DNA from: Bifidobacterium breve
GTDB lineage: Bacteria; Actinomycetota; Thermoleophilia; Solirubrobacterales; Solirubrobacteraceae
DNA: 64,000 nucleotides
Reading direction: 5' to 3'
NCBI GenBank assembly: GCA_945878865.1
Contig: CAMCUD010000020.1
Coordinates: forward strand, 1 to 64,000
The position numbers were made by a program, and so were the translations under genes. This document shows, piece after piece, positions 18,684-27,798 of this stretch (positions are counted from its first letter, which is position 1; each line of letters begins with the position of its first letter). Under the pieces are notes generated by a model, which worked only from the letters and a program-made list of their open reading frames with translations, was not told the origin of the DNA and did not search any database.

Positions 18684-19753
18684 GACGAACTCGGAACGCT
18701 AACCGCTGCGTCGGCCGGAGGCGACGCCGGGGGCGCGCTGCGCAGGGCGCCCGCCGCCTCGAGCGCGGTGCGGGTCTTGCCCACCACGTCGCCCTCGGTG
18801 CCCCGCGCGGCCAGCAGGATCGCGCGGGCGATGCCGTGGCGCGTGAACCGGCCGTGCGGCACGACGCCGAGGCGCCGCAGCCCGAGCAGGTAGGCCCCGC
18901 CCTGCAGCTCCGGGTCGATCTCGGCGCGGAAGCCGTAGAGCGACGGCCGCAGCAGGAAGCCGCCGGTCTTCGCGCGCACGGAGCGCATTGCGATCGCCTT
19001 GATCTCCTTCAGCGTGCGCTGCGACGTGCCCTCGATGACCTTCAGCGCGATGTTGCCGCTGAACCCGTCGGCGACGACGACATCGGCGACGTTCTCCATG
19101 ATCCGGTGCCCCTCGACGTTCCCGACGAAGTCCAGCCCCGTTGCCGTGGCGAGGCGCGCGTGTGCCTCGACGACCTCGGCGGTGCCGCGCGTGGGCTCCT
19201 CGCCGTTGGACAGCAGCGCCACGCGGGGCGACTCGATGCCCAGGACGACCTGCGAGAGCGCGGCGCCCATGTAGGCGAACTGCACGAGGTGCTCGGGCCG
19301 CACCTCGACGTTCGCGCCGACGTCGAGCAGCGTCACGGGCGAGCCGGGGATCGGGAGCGGGAGCGCCAGCGCCGGGCGGTGGATCCCCCGGGCGCGCTTG
19401 ATGTTGAAGAGGCCGGCCGCCAGCGCGGCGCCGGTGGAACCGCCGGCGACGAGCGCGTCGGCCTGGCCGTCAGCGACCGCGGCGGCGGCACGCACGATCG
19501 AGGCGTCGCGCTGCGAGCGGGCCGCGGCAGCGGGATCGGCGGCCTTCGCGATGGAGACCGGGGCGTCGACGACCTCGACGCCGTCCGGCGTCGGGCCTAT
19601 CTGGTCTGCAGGTCCGAACAGCAGCACGCGAACGCCGCGCTCTGCGGCGAGCGCGGCGCCTGCAGCTACCTCAGCTGGGCCGAGATCGGCTCCGTTGGCA
19701 TCGACGGCGACGGTGATCGTCCCCGCCGGGGACTGCCCCGGCACCGAGGTCAC
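18680..19753 (-). CDS. plsX: Phosphate acyltransferase PlsX
   Basis: ITVAVDANGADLGP...GGSTGAALAAGLF...LLDVGANVEVRPEHLVQFA; upstream of acpP. Confidence 0.93.
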   Translation of the reverse strand: MTSVPGQSPAGTITVAVDANGADLGPAEVAAGAALAAERGVRVLLFGPADQIGPTPDGVEVVDAPVSIAKAADPAAAARSQRDASIVRAAAAVADGQADALVAGGSTGAALAAGLFNIKRARGIHRPALALPLPIPGSPVTLLDVGANVEVRPEHLVQFAYMGAALSQVVLGIESPRVALLSNGEEPTRGTAEVVEAHARLATATGLDFVGNVEGHRIMENVADVVVADGFSGNIALKVIEGTSQRTLKEIKAIAMRSVRAKTGGFLLRPSLYGFRAEIDPELQGGAYLLGLRRLGVVPHGRFTRHGIARAILLAARGTEGDVVGKTRTALEAAGALRSAPPASPPADAAVSVPSSS

Positions 19754-19954
19754 CTAGTGGTCGTGATCGTGGTCGTGTCCGGAGGGCGCGACGACTTCAC
19801 GGCCGGCGTAGAAGCCGCAGGTCGGGCAGACCCGGTGCGGACGGCGCGGGCTGTGGCACTGCGGGCACGAGTTGTACGACGGGGCCTGCAGCTTGTGCTG
19901 GCTCCGGCGCTTCGTCGTGCGGCTGTGGGACTGCTTCTGCTTTGGTACGGCCAT
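19754..19954 (-). CDS. rpmF: 50S ribosomal protein bL32 with His-Asp C-terminal tail
   Basis: MAVPKQKQSHSRTTKRRSQHKL...CPQCHSPRRPHRVCPTCGFYAGREV; zinc ribbon; ends GHDHDHDH. Confidence 0.95.
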   Translation of the reverse strand: MAVPKQKQSHSRTTKRRSQHKLQAPSYNSCPQCHSPRRPHRVCPTCGFYAGREVVAPSGHDHDHDH

Positions 19955-21545
19955 GGGCAGGCGAGGATACAAGAGCGAGAGGCACGTCGAGGGGCGGGAC
20001 GTTCCGGCGCGTGCGGACTCGCGCCGTCAGCGGGCGCTGGAGGCCCTGCGCTCGCCCCGCGCCCGGTACAACCTCATCCGCGTCTTCCTGTCCGTCGCGA
20101 TGGTCATCGCCAACCTCGTGGGCGCCGCCGTCGCGTTCGTCATGGTCGTCTGGGTCGTGCCGTTCCCGGCCCTCGACGAGGTCGATGAGGGCCGGTGGTG
20201 GGTGACGTTCGCCGCACTCGGCGCCTACGTGCTCGTGGCGGTCGTGCTCGGCAGCGTCGAGAGCCTCCGCCGCTCCACCGCCGTGCGCGCCTGGGCGATC
20301 AGCGGTGAGCCGGCCAGCGAAGCCGAGCAGGAGCTCGTGCTTCGCCTGCCGTGGAGGCTCGTGCAGATCCAGGTCGTCCTGTGGCTCATCGGCATCACGC
20401 TCTTCACCGCGTTCGCGGCCATCCGCTACTCGTGGGAGCTCGCCCTCGACGTCGCGCTCTCCGCCTTCCTGGCCGCGATGGGCACGTGGGGCTTCGCCTA
20501 CCTGCTTGCCGAGCGGATCCTGCGCCCCCTGGCCGCGGACTCCCTGTCCTCCGGCGCGCCGGAGACCCCGACGACCGCCAGCGTCAGCGTCCGTATCCTC
20601 CTCACGTGGGGCCTGAGCACCGGTGTGCCGGTCGTCGCGGTGGCCCTCATCGGTCTCGGTGAGATCGTCGGTCTCCTCAACGCCGAGCCCGACCGCCTCG
20701 GCGTCGCGATGCTCGCACTCGCCGGCACGGCGCTCATCATCGGGATCCTCGCCACCATCCTCGTGTCCCGCTCCATCGCCGACCCGATCATCGCGCTGCG
20801 CCAGGCGATCGGCCGGCTGCGCCGCGGCGACCTCGACGCCCGCTCGCCCGTGTACGACGGCAGCGAGATCGGCATGCTCCAGGCCGGCTTCAACGAGATG
20901 GTCGTGGGCCTGCGCGAGCGCGCCCGCCTGCATGACCTGTTCGGACGGCAGGTCGGGCAGGACGTCGCGCAGATGGCGCTCGAGCGCGGCGTGCAGCTCG
21001 GCGGTGAGGTCCGCGAGGTCGCCGTGCTGTTCGTCGACATCCTCGGCTCGACGAGCATGGCGGCCGAGCGCCCGGCGACCGAGGTCGTCGGGCTGTTGAA
21101 CCGCTTCTTCGAGGTCGTCGTCGAGATCACCGACCAGCACGGCGGGTTCGTCAACAAGTTCGAGGGCGACGCCGCGCTGTGCGTCTTCGGGGCGCCGCTG
21201 CCGCGCGAGGATGCCGCAGCCGACGCGCTGGCCGCCGCCCGTCACCTGCAGACCGCGCTCATCACCGCCGTGCCCGAACTCGAGGCCGCGATCGGCGTGT
21301 CGGCCGGCCCCGCAGTGGCCGGGAACATCGGCTCGGCCGCGCGATTTGAGTACACCGTCATCGGCGACCCCGTCAACGAGGCTTCCCGCCTCACCGAGCT
21401 GGCGAAGACCGTCCCCGGTCGCGTCCTCGCGTCATCCGCCGTGGTCGCGAAGGCCGCCGAGGACGAACGCGCCGCGTGGCGGGCCGACGGTGAGGTCGTG
21501 CTGCGCGGGCGGCCGGAGCCGACGGGTCTCAGCGTCCCGCGTTAG
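19953..21545 (+). CDS. Membrane-bound class III adenylate/guanylate cyclase with HAMP-like linker
   Basis: Multiple TM segments; HAMP-like SRSIADPIIALRQAIGRLRRGDLDARSPVYDGSEIGMLQAGFNEM; cyclase EVAVLFVDILGSTSMA...NKFEGDAALCVFGAP...FEYTVIGDPVNEASRL. Start codon uncertain. Confidence 0.88.
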   Translation: MGRRGYKSERHVEGRDVPARADSRRQRALEALRSPRARYNLIRVFLSVAMVIANLVGAAVAFVMVVWVVPFPALDEVDEGRWWVTFAALGAYVLVAVVLGSVESLRRSTAVRAWAISGEPASEAEQELVLRLPWRLVQIQVVLWLIGITLFTAFAAIRYSWELALDVALSAFLAAMGTWGFAYLLAERILRPLAADSLSSGAPETPTTASVSVRILLTWGLSTGVPVVAVALIGLGEIVGLLNAEPDRLGVAMLALAGTALIIGILATILVSRSIADPIIALRQAIGRLRRGDLDARSPVYDGSEIGMLQAGFNEMVVGLRERARLHDLFGRQVGQDVAQMALERGVQLGGEVREVAVLFVDILGSTSMAAERPATEVVGLLNRFFEVVVEITDQHGGFVNKFEGDAALCVFGAPLPREDAAADALAAARHLQTALITAVPELEAAIGVSAGPAVAGNIGSAARFEYTVIGDPVNEASRLTELAKTVPGRVLASSAVVAKAAEDERAAWRADGEVVLRGRPEPTGLSVPR

Positions 21546-22075
21546 TCGAACTTCAGTTCGGACAGCTTCGCCCAGCGCGGGTCGATGCCGTCCTCGGCGT
21601 CGTCGGCGTCCTCGCGGTCGCTGACGCCGACCCCGCCGGTGGCGGCCATCGCCTCCTGCCGCCCGACACACGCCTCCGTGTCGGGGCAGACGAGCTGGTT
21701 GGGCAGCGCGAGGACGAGCGCGTCCCGCGCCCATGCGGCGACGTCCAGCACGTCGTGGTCGTCGACGTACGGGCTCTCGAGGTCGGCGCCGCCGCCGGGC
21801 TGATCGATCTCCCGCGCATCGACGGCCTGGTGGATCACCGCGTCCTCGAGGCAGCGCATGCACGGCCCGTGGACGTCGGTCTCCAGGCGCAGGCGCAGGC
21901 TGTAGCCCGACCCGGACATGCGGCTCACGTCGAGGACGACCTCGGCAGGGTCGACGGTGTACGCGGCGTCGCCGAAGCTCAGCGGTTCGAACGTCGTCGA
22001 GAGGTCGAGCCGGCGGCCCTCACCGGGCTTGAGCCGCAGCCGGGCGAGATCGAAGGTGTCGGTCCGGGCGGACAT
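21542..22075 (-). CDS. YceD/DUF177 family protein
   Basis: DVHGPCMRCLEDA...LPNQLVCPDTEACVG..., C-terminal DPRWAKLSELKFD. Confidence 0.88.
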   Translation of the reverse strand: MSARTDTFDLARLRLKPGEGRRLDLSTTFEPLSFGDAAYTVDPAEVVLDVSRMSGSGYSLRLRLETDVHGPCMRCLEDAVIHQAVDAREIDQPGGGADLESPYVDDHDVLDVAAWARDALVLALPNQLVCPDTEACVGRQEAMAATGGVGVSDREDADDAEDGIDPRWAKLSELKFD

Positions 22076-22106
22076 GGTTCCAATGTAGCCCCCGCATCGC
22101 GGGAGA

Positions 22107-23120
22107 ATGGACGGCATGCGCGCGATGCTCCTCGATGAACCCGGGCGACCGCTGCGGGCCGCAGAGCTCCCGGTTCCCGAGCCGGCCGACGACCAGGTCC
22201 TCGTCCGCGTCCTGGCCTGCGGTGTCTGCCGGACGGACCTGCACATCCGCGACGGCGAGGTGACGCCGAGCGGCACGGGCGGCGGCGAGGTGACGCCGAG
22301 CGGCACGGGCGGCGGCTACCCGATCACGCCCGGGCACCAGATCGTCGGCGAGCGCCAGGACACGGGCGCAGTCGTCGGCATCCCGTGGCTGGGCTGGACG
22401 TGCGGGGTGTGCCGGTACTGCACGACCGGCCGGGAGAACCTCTGCGACCGGGCCCGGTTCACGGGGCTCGACGTCCCGGGCGGCTTCGCCGAGTGGACCG
22501 TCGCCGACCCGCGCTTCTGCCTGCCGCTGCCCGCCGAGGTCGCCGCCGACCCGATCGCCGCGGCGCCGTTGCTGTGCGCCGGGCTCATCGGGCACCGCAC
22601 GTACCGCTTCGCCGGCGACGCCGAGCGCATCGGCATCTACGGCTTCGGCGCGGCGGCGCATCTCGTCTGCCAGGTCGCCGTCCACGAGGGGCGGCGGGTC
22701 TACGCGTTCACGAGCCCGGGTGACGAGGAGGCCCAGGCGTTCGCCCGCGAGCTCGGCGCGGTGTGGGCGGGCGGTTCGGACGAGGCGCCTCCCGACGAGC
22801 TCGACGCGGCGCTCATCTTCGCCCCCGTCGGGCCCCTGGTCCCCGCCGCGCTGCGAGCCGTCGCCAAGGGCGGCAGCGTCGTGTGCGGCGGCATCCACAT
22901 GAGCGACATCCCGAGCTTCCCCTATGCCGACCTGTGGGGCGAACGGGTCATCCGGTCGGTCGCGAACCTGACCCGCGAGGACGGCGCGTCGTTCCTCGAG
23001 GCCGCGCGCGCCGCCGGCGTGCGCACGCGGACCACGAGCTACGCGCTCGACGAGGCCGAGCGCGCGCTGGAGGACCTGCGACACGGCCGCCTCGAGGGCG
23101 CCGCGGTGCTGACGATCTAA
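22107..23120 (+). CDS. Zinc-dependent alcohol dehydrogenase
   Basis: CGVCRTDLHIRDG, PGHQIVGE, four-Cys structural zinc site TCGVCRYCTTGRENLCD, GIYGFGAAAH Rossmann motif. Confidence 0.92.
   Translation: MDGMRAMLLDEPGRPLRAAELPVPEPADDQVLVRVLACGVCRTDLHIRDGEVTPSGTGGGEVTPSGTGGGYPITPGHQIVGERQDTGAVVGIPWLGWTCGVCRYCTTGRENLCDRARFTGLDVPGGFAEWTVADPRFCLPLPAEVAADPIAAAPLLCAGLIGHRTYRFAGDAERIGIYGFGAAAHLVCQVAVHEGRRVYAFTSPGDEEAQAFARELGAVWAGGSDEAPPDELDAALIFAPVGPLVPAALRAVAKGGSVVCGGIHMSDIPSFPYADLWGERVIRSVANLTREDGASFLEAARAAGVRTRTTSYALDEAERALEDLRHGRLEGAAVLTI
22254..22313 (+). repeat. Perfect 30-bp in-frame tandem duplication inside the ADH gene
   Basis: Two copies of ggcgaggtgacgccgagcggcacgggcggc, encoding (GEVTPSGTGG)x2. 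Confidence 0.97.
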
Positions 23121-23929
23121 GCCGCCTCCTCGACCGCCGCGTGCTCGAGCGCCCACTCGAGCGCGGCATCGGCGACCGCCTCCCAGCCGTCCGCCGCCGG
23201 CAGGAGGTGCGGCCCCTCGAACTCCATGATCTCGGTGATCGTGCCCTCGCCCTTGTAGTGCTTGAGGTTCGACTTCTGGATCGCGGGCGGCATGAGGTGA
23301 TCGTCGCTGCCGGAGATGAACAGCAGCGGCGCGCGGTCGGGGTTCTTGTAGTTCACCCACGTGTCCTGGTGACCGGGCAGCAGGTTGGCGGTCACGCTGT
23401 TCCACAGGATGCGGCCGGAGGCGGGGACGTGGTAGCGGTCGTAGAGCTCTCTCGCGCGCTCCTCGCTGAACCCGTTCGTGAAGACGTACTTCCACTGCTC
23501 GAAGGTGTAGCCGACGGCCTTGTGGTGATTGGCCGGGTTCTTCAGGACCGGGAACGTCGCCTTGATCTGCTCCGGCGGAAGCGCTTTGACGCCTTCGGTC
23601 GGCGCGGAGTTGATCGCGACGCCGGCCGCGCCGTAGCCGTGGTCGAGCAGGATCTGCGTGAACGCGCCGCCCGCGGAGTGGCCCATGATGATCGGCGGGG
23701 CGTCGAGGTCGTCGAGCACGCCCTCCAGGTGCTCGATGAGGGCCGGGACGCGGAGGTCGACGATGGGTGTCGGGTCCTCGTTCAGGGCCTCGACCTCGAC
23801 CTCGAAGCCGGGGTAGGCGGGGGTGATGACGGTGAATCCCTTCGCCTCGTAACGGGCCTTCCAGTGTTCCCAGCTACGCGGGGTGACCCAGAAGCCGTGG
23901 ACGAGGACGATCGTGTCCGGTGAGCTCAT
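23117..23929 (-). CDS. Alpha/beta hydrolase
   Basis: IVLVHGFWVTPRSWEHW; GHSAGGAFTQ nucleophile elbow. Confidence 0.88.
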   Translation of the reverse strand: MSSPDTIVLVHGFWVTPRSWEHWKARYEAKGFTVITPAYPGFEVEVEALNEDPTPIVDLRVPALIEHLEGVLDDLDAPPIIMGHSAGGAFTQILLDHGYGAAGVAINSAPTEGVKALPPEQIKATFPVLKNPANHHKAVGYTFEQWKYVFTNGFSEERARELYDRYHVPASGRILWNSVTANLLPGHQDTWVNYKNPDRAPLLFISGSDDHLMPPAIQKSNLKHYKGEGTITEIMEFEGPHLLPAADGWEAVADAALEWALEHAAVEEAA

Positions 23930-23960
23930 GCCGCCACCCTTGCGCGTGCCGAGCCGCGTG

Positions 23961-26165
23961 TCAGCCGTCTGGCGGCGAATCACCTAGGTGAACCGCACGC
24001 GCGACGGCCTGGGCGCGGGTCGTGGTCCCCAGCTTTCTGTAGACCGACTTCACATGGGAGTGCACGGTGTTGAACGAGATGTAGAGCCGCTCGCCGATCT
24101 CGCGCTCGCTGAGCCCGCTGCCGAGCAGGCGCAGGATCTCGCGCTCGCGCTCGCTCAGGGCGGCATCGACCAGCCGGCGCCGCGCGGCCGCGAGCCGGGC
24201 CGGGAACGCGCCAGGGTCCGGACAGCGTCCGAGGAGCTCGTCGACCTCGTCGAGGATCGCCGCGGCGCGCTCGTAGTCGCCCAGTGCGGCGACGGTCGGC
24301 GCGAGGGCCAGGAGCCCGTCGGCGAGATCGAGCGGCTGCCGCCACAGGCGGCGCAGGAACACCCCCTGCTCGAGGTGCGGCAGGGCCTCCTCGGCGCGGC
24401 CGTGCGCGGCGAGGGCCGCGCCGTACGACGTGTGGACCTCACCGTCCTCGATGGCCTCGATCAGGCCGCGCTCGATCGTCAGCTCACGCGTCTCCGTGGC
24501 CAGGCGGAGCTGCAGGTCGCGGTCGCCGCGCGCACCCGCGATGAGGGCGAGGTCGGCCATGGCGCCGAGACCGACGATCCACTGGTCCGAGGCCGGGCCG
24601 ATCTCAGCGGTCTCGCGCAGCCAGCGCTCGGCCTCGTCGAGATTCCCCGCGCAGTAGTGGCCCCAGCCCAGCGACCAGGTGATGATCGGCCGCAGCGGCG
24701 ACTCGGGCCCCTCGAGCTCGAGCGACCGCGCGCCGTGTTCGAGGATCGCGCCGACGTCGCCCCAGCCGAAGGCGGCCGTCAGGACGGAGATCGACGACTC
24801 GAGCGAGGCGAAGCCGTCGATCGTCGGTCCCGCATCCAGGCCGCCCAGCGTCCCGGCCCGGGCGATCGCGCCACGCATGTCCGCCTCGCGGCCCACGAGC
24901 GCCATCGCCCACGCCCGGACGACGAGCGATTGCGCATCGGCCTGCAGCACCTCCTCGGGGATCAGCTCGAGCCAGTCGACGACGGACGCGGTCCGGCCGG
25001 CGTTGGCATACGCATTCCAGTGCTCGGCGATGAGGGCGGAGGCGTCGGCGTACGCGCCCGCCGCGACCGCATGGTGGATCGCCTCGTCCGGCGTCCCCGA
25101 CGCCGCGTGCCACGCCGCGGCCCGGCGGTGCAGCTCGGGCGCAAGCCGGCGCTCGCGCCGGTCGAGCTCGCGGCGGAGAATCTGCGCGAAGAGGTGGTGG
25201 AACCGAAACCACGCGCGCCGGTCGTCGAGCGGAATCAGGAACAGGTTCGTGCGAGCAAGACGCTCGAGGGCGTCAGCGCTGCCGTCGGTCTGCAAGACCG
25301 CATCGCACAGCGGGGCGCAGAGCCGTTCCAGCACGGACGTGCGGACCATGAAGTCCTGGAGGTCCGGGGGCGCGGCCGCGAGCACCTCCGCGCCGAGGAA
25401 GTCGACGACGTGCGCGCTCGTCCCGTCGAACTGCGCGACGAGCGCCCGGCGATCAGGCGCACCCTCCAGGACGAGCGCCGCGAGGTACAGCCCCGCAGGC
25501 CAGCCTTCGGTGCGAGCGACGAGCAGCGCGACGTCCTCGGGCTCGAGATCGAGGCCCAGCCCATCGTTGAGGAACGTCGCGGCCTCGAGCTCGGTGAACG
25601 CGAGCGCGTCGGTCCGCACCTCCAGCAGCCGGCGCCGCGCCCGCAGCGTGCCGAGGGGGAGTCCCGGGTCGGTCCGTGAGGCGACGACGATCTGCACGGA
25701 CGCGGGTGCGTGCTCGACGAACCACGCGACGCTGTCGTGCGCCGGCCCGGGCCCGAGCCGGTGGAAGTCGTCGAGGATCAACGCGATCGGGGAGGCCGCG
25801 ACGAGCGCGTTGACGAGCCGTGGCAGCGCGGTCTCGACCAGCGGTGCAGCGGCGAGCCGCTCGGCGCCTGCGGCAGCGGCGAGGCCGGGAGCCGCCTGGT
25901 CCAGCGCGGCGATCACGTGCGCCCAGAGCACGATCGCGTCGCGGTCGCCCTCGTCGAGGCTCAGCCACGCGACCGGCCGTACCGACGCCTCGCGTCGGCG
26001 CCAATCCGCCAGCAGCGTGGTCTTCCCGGACCCGGCCGGACACGCGACGACCGTGAGCCGATCGGCGGCGCCACTCAGGAGGTCGAGCAGGCGATCGCGC
26101 CCGACGACCTCCGCCGGCACGGCCGGAGGGTGCAGCTTCGTCAGGACCAGATCGGGCGCGGTCAC
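23961..26165 (-). CDS. MalT-like LuxR-family ATP-dependent transcriptional regulator
   Basis: CPAGSGKTTLLADWRR Walker A; C-terminal LSEREREILRLLGSGLSEREIGERLYISFNTVHSHVKSVYRKLG. Confidence 0.92.
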   Translation of the reverse strand: MTAPDLVLTKLHPPAVPAEVVGRDRLLDLLSGAADRLTVVACPAGSGKTTLLADWRRREASVRPVAWLSLDEGDRDAIVLWAHVIAALDQAAPGLAAAAGAERLAAAPLVETALPRLVNALVAASPIALILDDFHRLGPGPAHDSVAWFVEHAPASVQIVVASRTDPGLPLGTLRARRRLLEVRTDALAFTELEAATFLNDGLGLDLEPEDVALLVARTEGWPAGLYLAALVLEGAPDRRALVAQFDGTSAHVVDFLGAEVLAAAPPDLQDFMVRTSVLERLCAPLCDAVLQTDGSADALERLARTNLFLIPLDDRRAWFRFHHLFAQILRRELDRRERRLAPELHRRAAAWHAASGTPDEAIHHAVAAGAYADASALIAEHWNAYANAGRTASVVDWLELIPEEVLQADAQSLVVRAWAMALVGREADMRGAIARAGTLGGLDAGPTIDGFASLESSISVLTAAFGWGDVGAILEHGARSLELEGPESPLRPIITWSLGWGHYCAGNLDEAERWLRETAEIGPASDQWIVGLGAMADLALIAGARGDRDLQLRLATETRELTIERGLIEAIEDGEVHTSYGAALAAHGRAEEALPHLEQGVFLRRLWRQPLDLADGLLALAPTVAALGDYERAAAILDEVDELLGRCPDPGAFPARLAAARRRLVDAALSEREREILRLLGSGLSEREIGERLYISFNTVHSHVKSVYRKLGTTTRAQAVARAVHLGDSPPDG

Positions 26166-26174
26166 CCGATGGCA

Positions 26175-27788
26175 CTACACCCGGTCGCGGAGCTCGCGCT
26201 TGAGGATCTTGCCGGTCGCGTTGCGCGGGAGCTCGTCGACGACATAGATCTCCCGTGGCACCTTGTAGCGCGCGAGGTTGACCTTGATGTGGTCCTTCAT
26301 CTGGTCCTCGGTGAGCGCGTCCTCGCGGTGCAGGACCACGAAGGCGACCAGCCGCTGGCCCCACTCGTCGTCCTCGACGCCCAGGACGGCGACCTCGTGG
26401 ACGTCGTCGTGGCCGGCCAGCAGGTCCTCGACCTCGCGGGGGAAGACGTTCTCGCCGCCCGAGACGATCATCTCGTCGTCGCGGCCGTCGATGAACAGGC
26501 GACCACCCTCGTCGAAGTGCCCGACGTCGCCGGAGCTCATGAGCCCGTCGATGATCTCCTTGCCGCCGCCGCCGGTGTAGCCCTCGAACTGCATCTCGTT
26601 GCCGACGAAGATGCGGCCGACCTGGCCCTGCGGGACCTCGCGGCCCTGGTCGTCGTAGAGACGGACGACGGTGCCGTGTGGCGGACGCCCGGCGGTGCCC
26701 GGCGCTGCGCGCAGGTCCTCCGGCGTGGCGATCGTCGCCCAGGCGACCTCGGTCGAGCCGTAGAGGTTGTAGAGGACCTCCCCGAACTGGTCCATCGCCT
26801 CGATGGCGAGCGGACCGGGGAGCGCCGAGCCCGACGCCGCGATGACCTTCAGCGAGGAGGTGTCGTACTTCCCGAGCGTCTCGGGACCGAGGTCGAGGAT
26901 GCGCTGGAGCATCACCGGGACGACCACGAGCGCGGTGCACTTCTGGTCGGCGATCGCGGCGACGGTGGCCTCCGGATCGAAGCGGCGGCGCAGCACGATC
27001 GTCGAGCGCAGCGACATCGCCAGGAAGAAGTGCGCGAGGCCCCAGGAGTGGAACAGCGGGGCGGCGATCATCGTCCGCTCATGCGCCTTCAGCGGGATCT
27101 TGCTGAACAGCGAGGCGGCGGGATCGAGCGACTTGGGCTGCGGGCGGGCCGCGCCCTTCGGGGTGCCTGTGGTGCCGCTCGTCAGGATCACGATGCGACC
27201 GGGGTTCTCAGGTGCCTTCGGATCGGTCGGGTCGCCGGTGGCGATGAGCTGGGCGAGGGTCTCCTCGTCGCGCGCGCCCTCGGTGTCGGTCCAGGCGACG
27301 TAGCGCTGGAGGTCGTCGCCCGCGCCCTTGCAGAGCTCGGTGAACTCCTCGTCGTAGATGATCGCCGTGGGCTGCTCGCGGGCGCAGACGTCGGCGATCT
27401 GCGGGCCGGCGAACATCGTGTTGAGGTACAGCGAGTGCGCGCCCAGCTTGGACAGCGCGACCGTCGCCTCGACGAAGCCGCGGTGGTTGCGGCACAGCAG
27501 CGCGACGTTGTCGCCCGCCTGGATGCCGCGGGCGGCCAGCGCGTGGGCGAGCGCGTTCGTCCGGCGGTGGACCTGCGAGAAGCTCAGCGACCCCAGCTCG
27601 TCGATGATCGCCGGCTGATCGGGGACGACGCTGGCCGCGGCCGCGTAGCCGCCGGCGGGCGTCGGGCCGTACGTCTTCAGCCCCTTGGCCAGCCCAACGA
27701 GCTTGCCGGGCGCCATGGGGCGCACGATCCCGGTCCGCTGCAGCTGCCGCAGCGTGTGGAGCTTCGTACCGATGACGCCGAGTTGCAT
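26175..27788 (-). CDS. AMP-dependent acyl-CoA synthetase/ligase
   Basis: VILTSGTTGTPKGAARPQ; GSTEVAWATI; ATGKILKRELRDRV. Confidence 0.92.
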   Translation of the reverse strand: MQLGVIGTKLHTLRQLQRTGIVRPMAPGKLVGLAKGLKTYGPTPAGGYAAAASVVPDQPAIIDELGSLSFSQVHRRTNALAHALAARGIQAGDNVALLCRNHRGFVEATVALSKLGAHSLYLNTMFAGPQIADVCAREQPTAIIYDEEFTELCKGAGDDLQRYVAWTDTEGARDEETLAQLIATGDPTDPKAPENPGRIVILTSGTTGTPKGAARPQPKSLDPAASLFSKIPLKAHERTMIAAPLFHSWGLAHFFLAMSLRSTIVLRRRFDPEATVAAIADQKCTALVVVPVMLQRILDLGPETLGKYDTSSLKVIAASGSALPGPLAIEAMDQFGEVLYNLYGSTEVAWATIATPEDLRAAPGTAGRPPHGTVVRLYDDQGREVPQGQVGRIFVGNEMQFEGYTGGGGKEIIDGLMSSGDVGHFDEGGRLFIDGRDDEMIVSGGENVFPREVEDLLAGHDDVHEVAVLGVEDDEWGQRLVAFVVLHREDALTEDQMKDHIKVNLARYKVPREIYVVDELPRNATGKILKRELRDRV

Positions 27789-27798
27789 GCAGGCCAAT

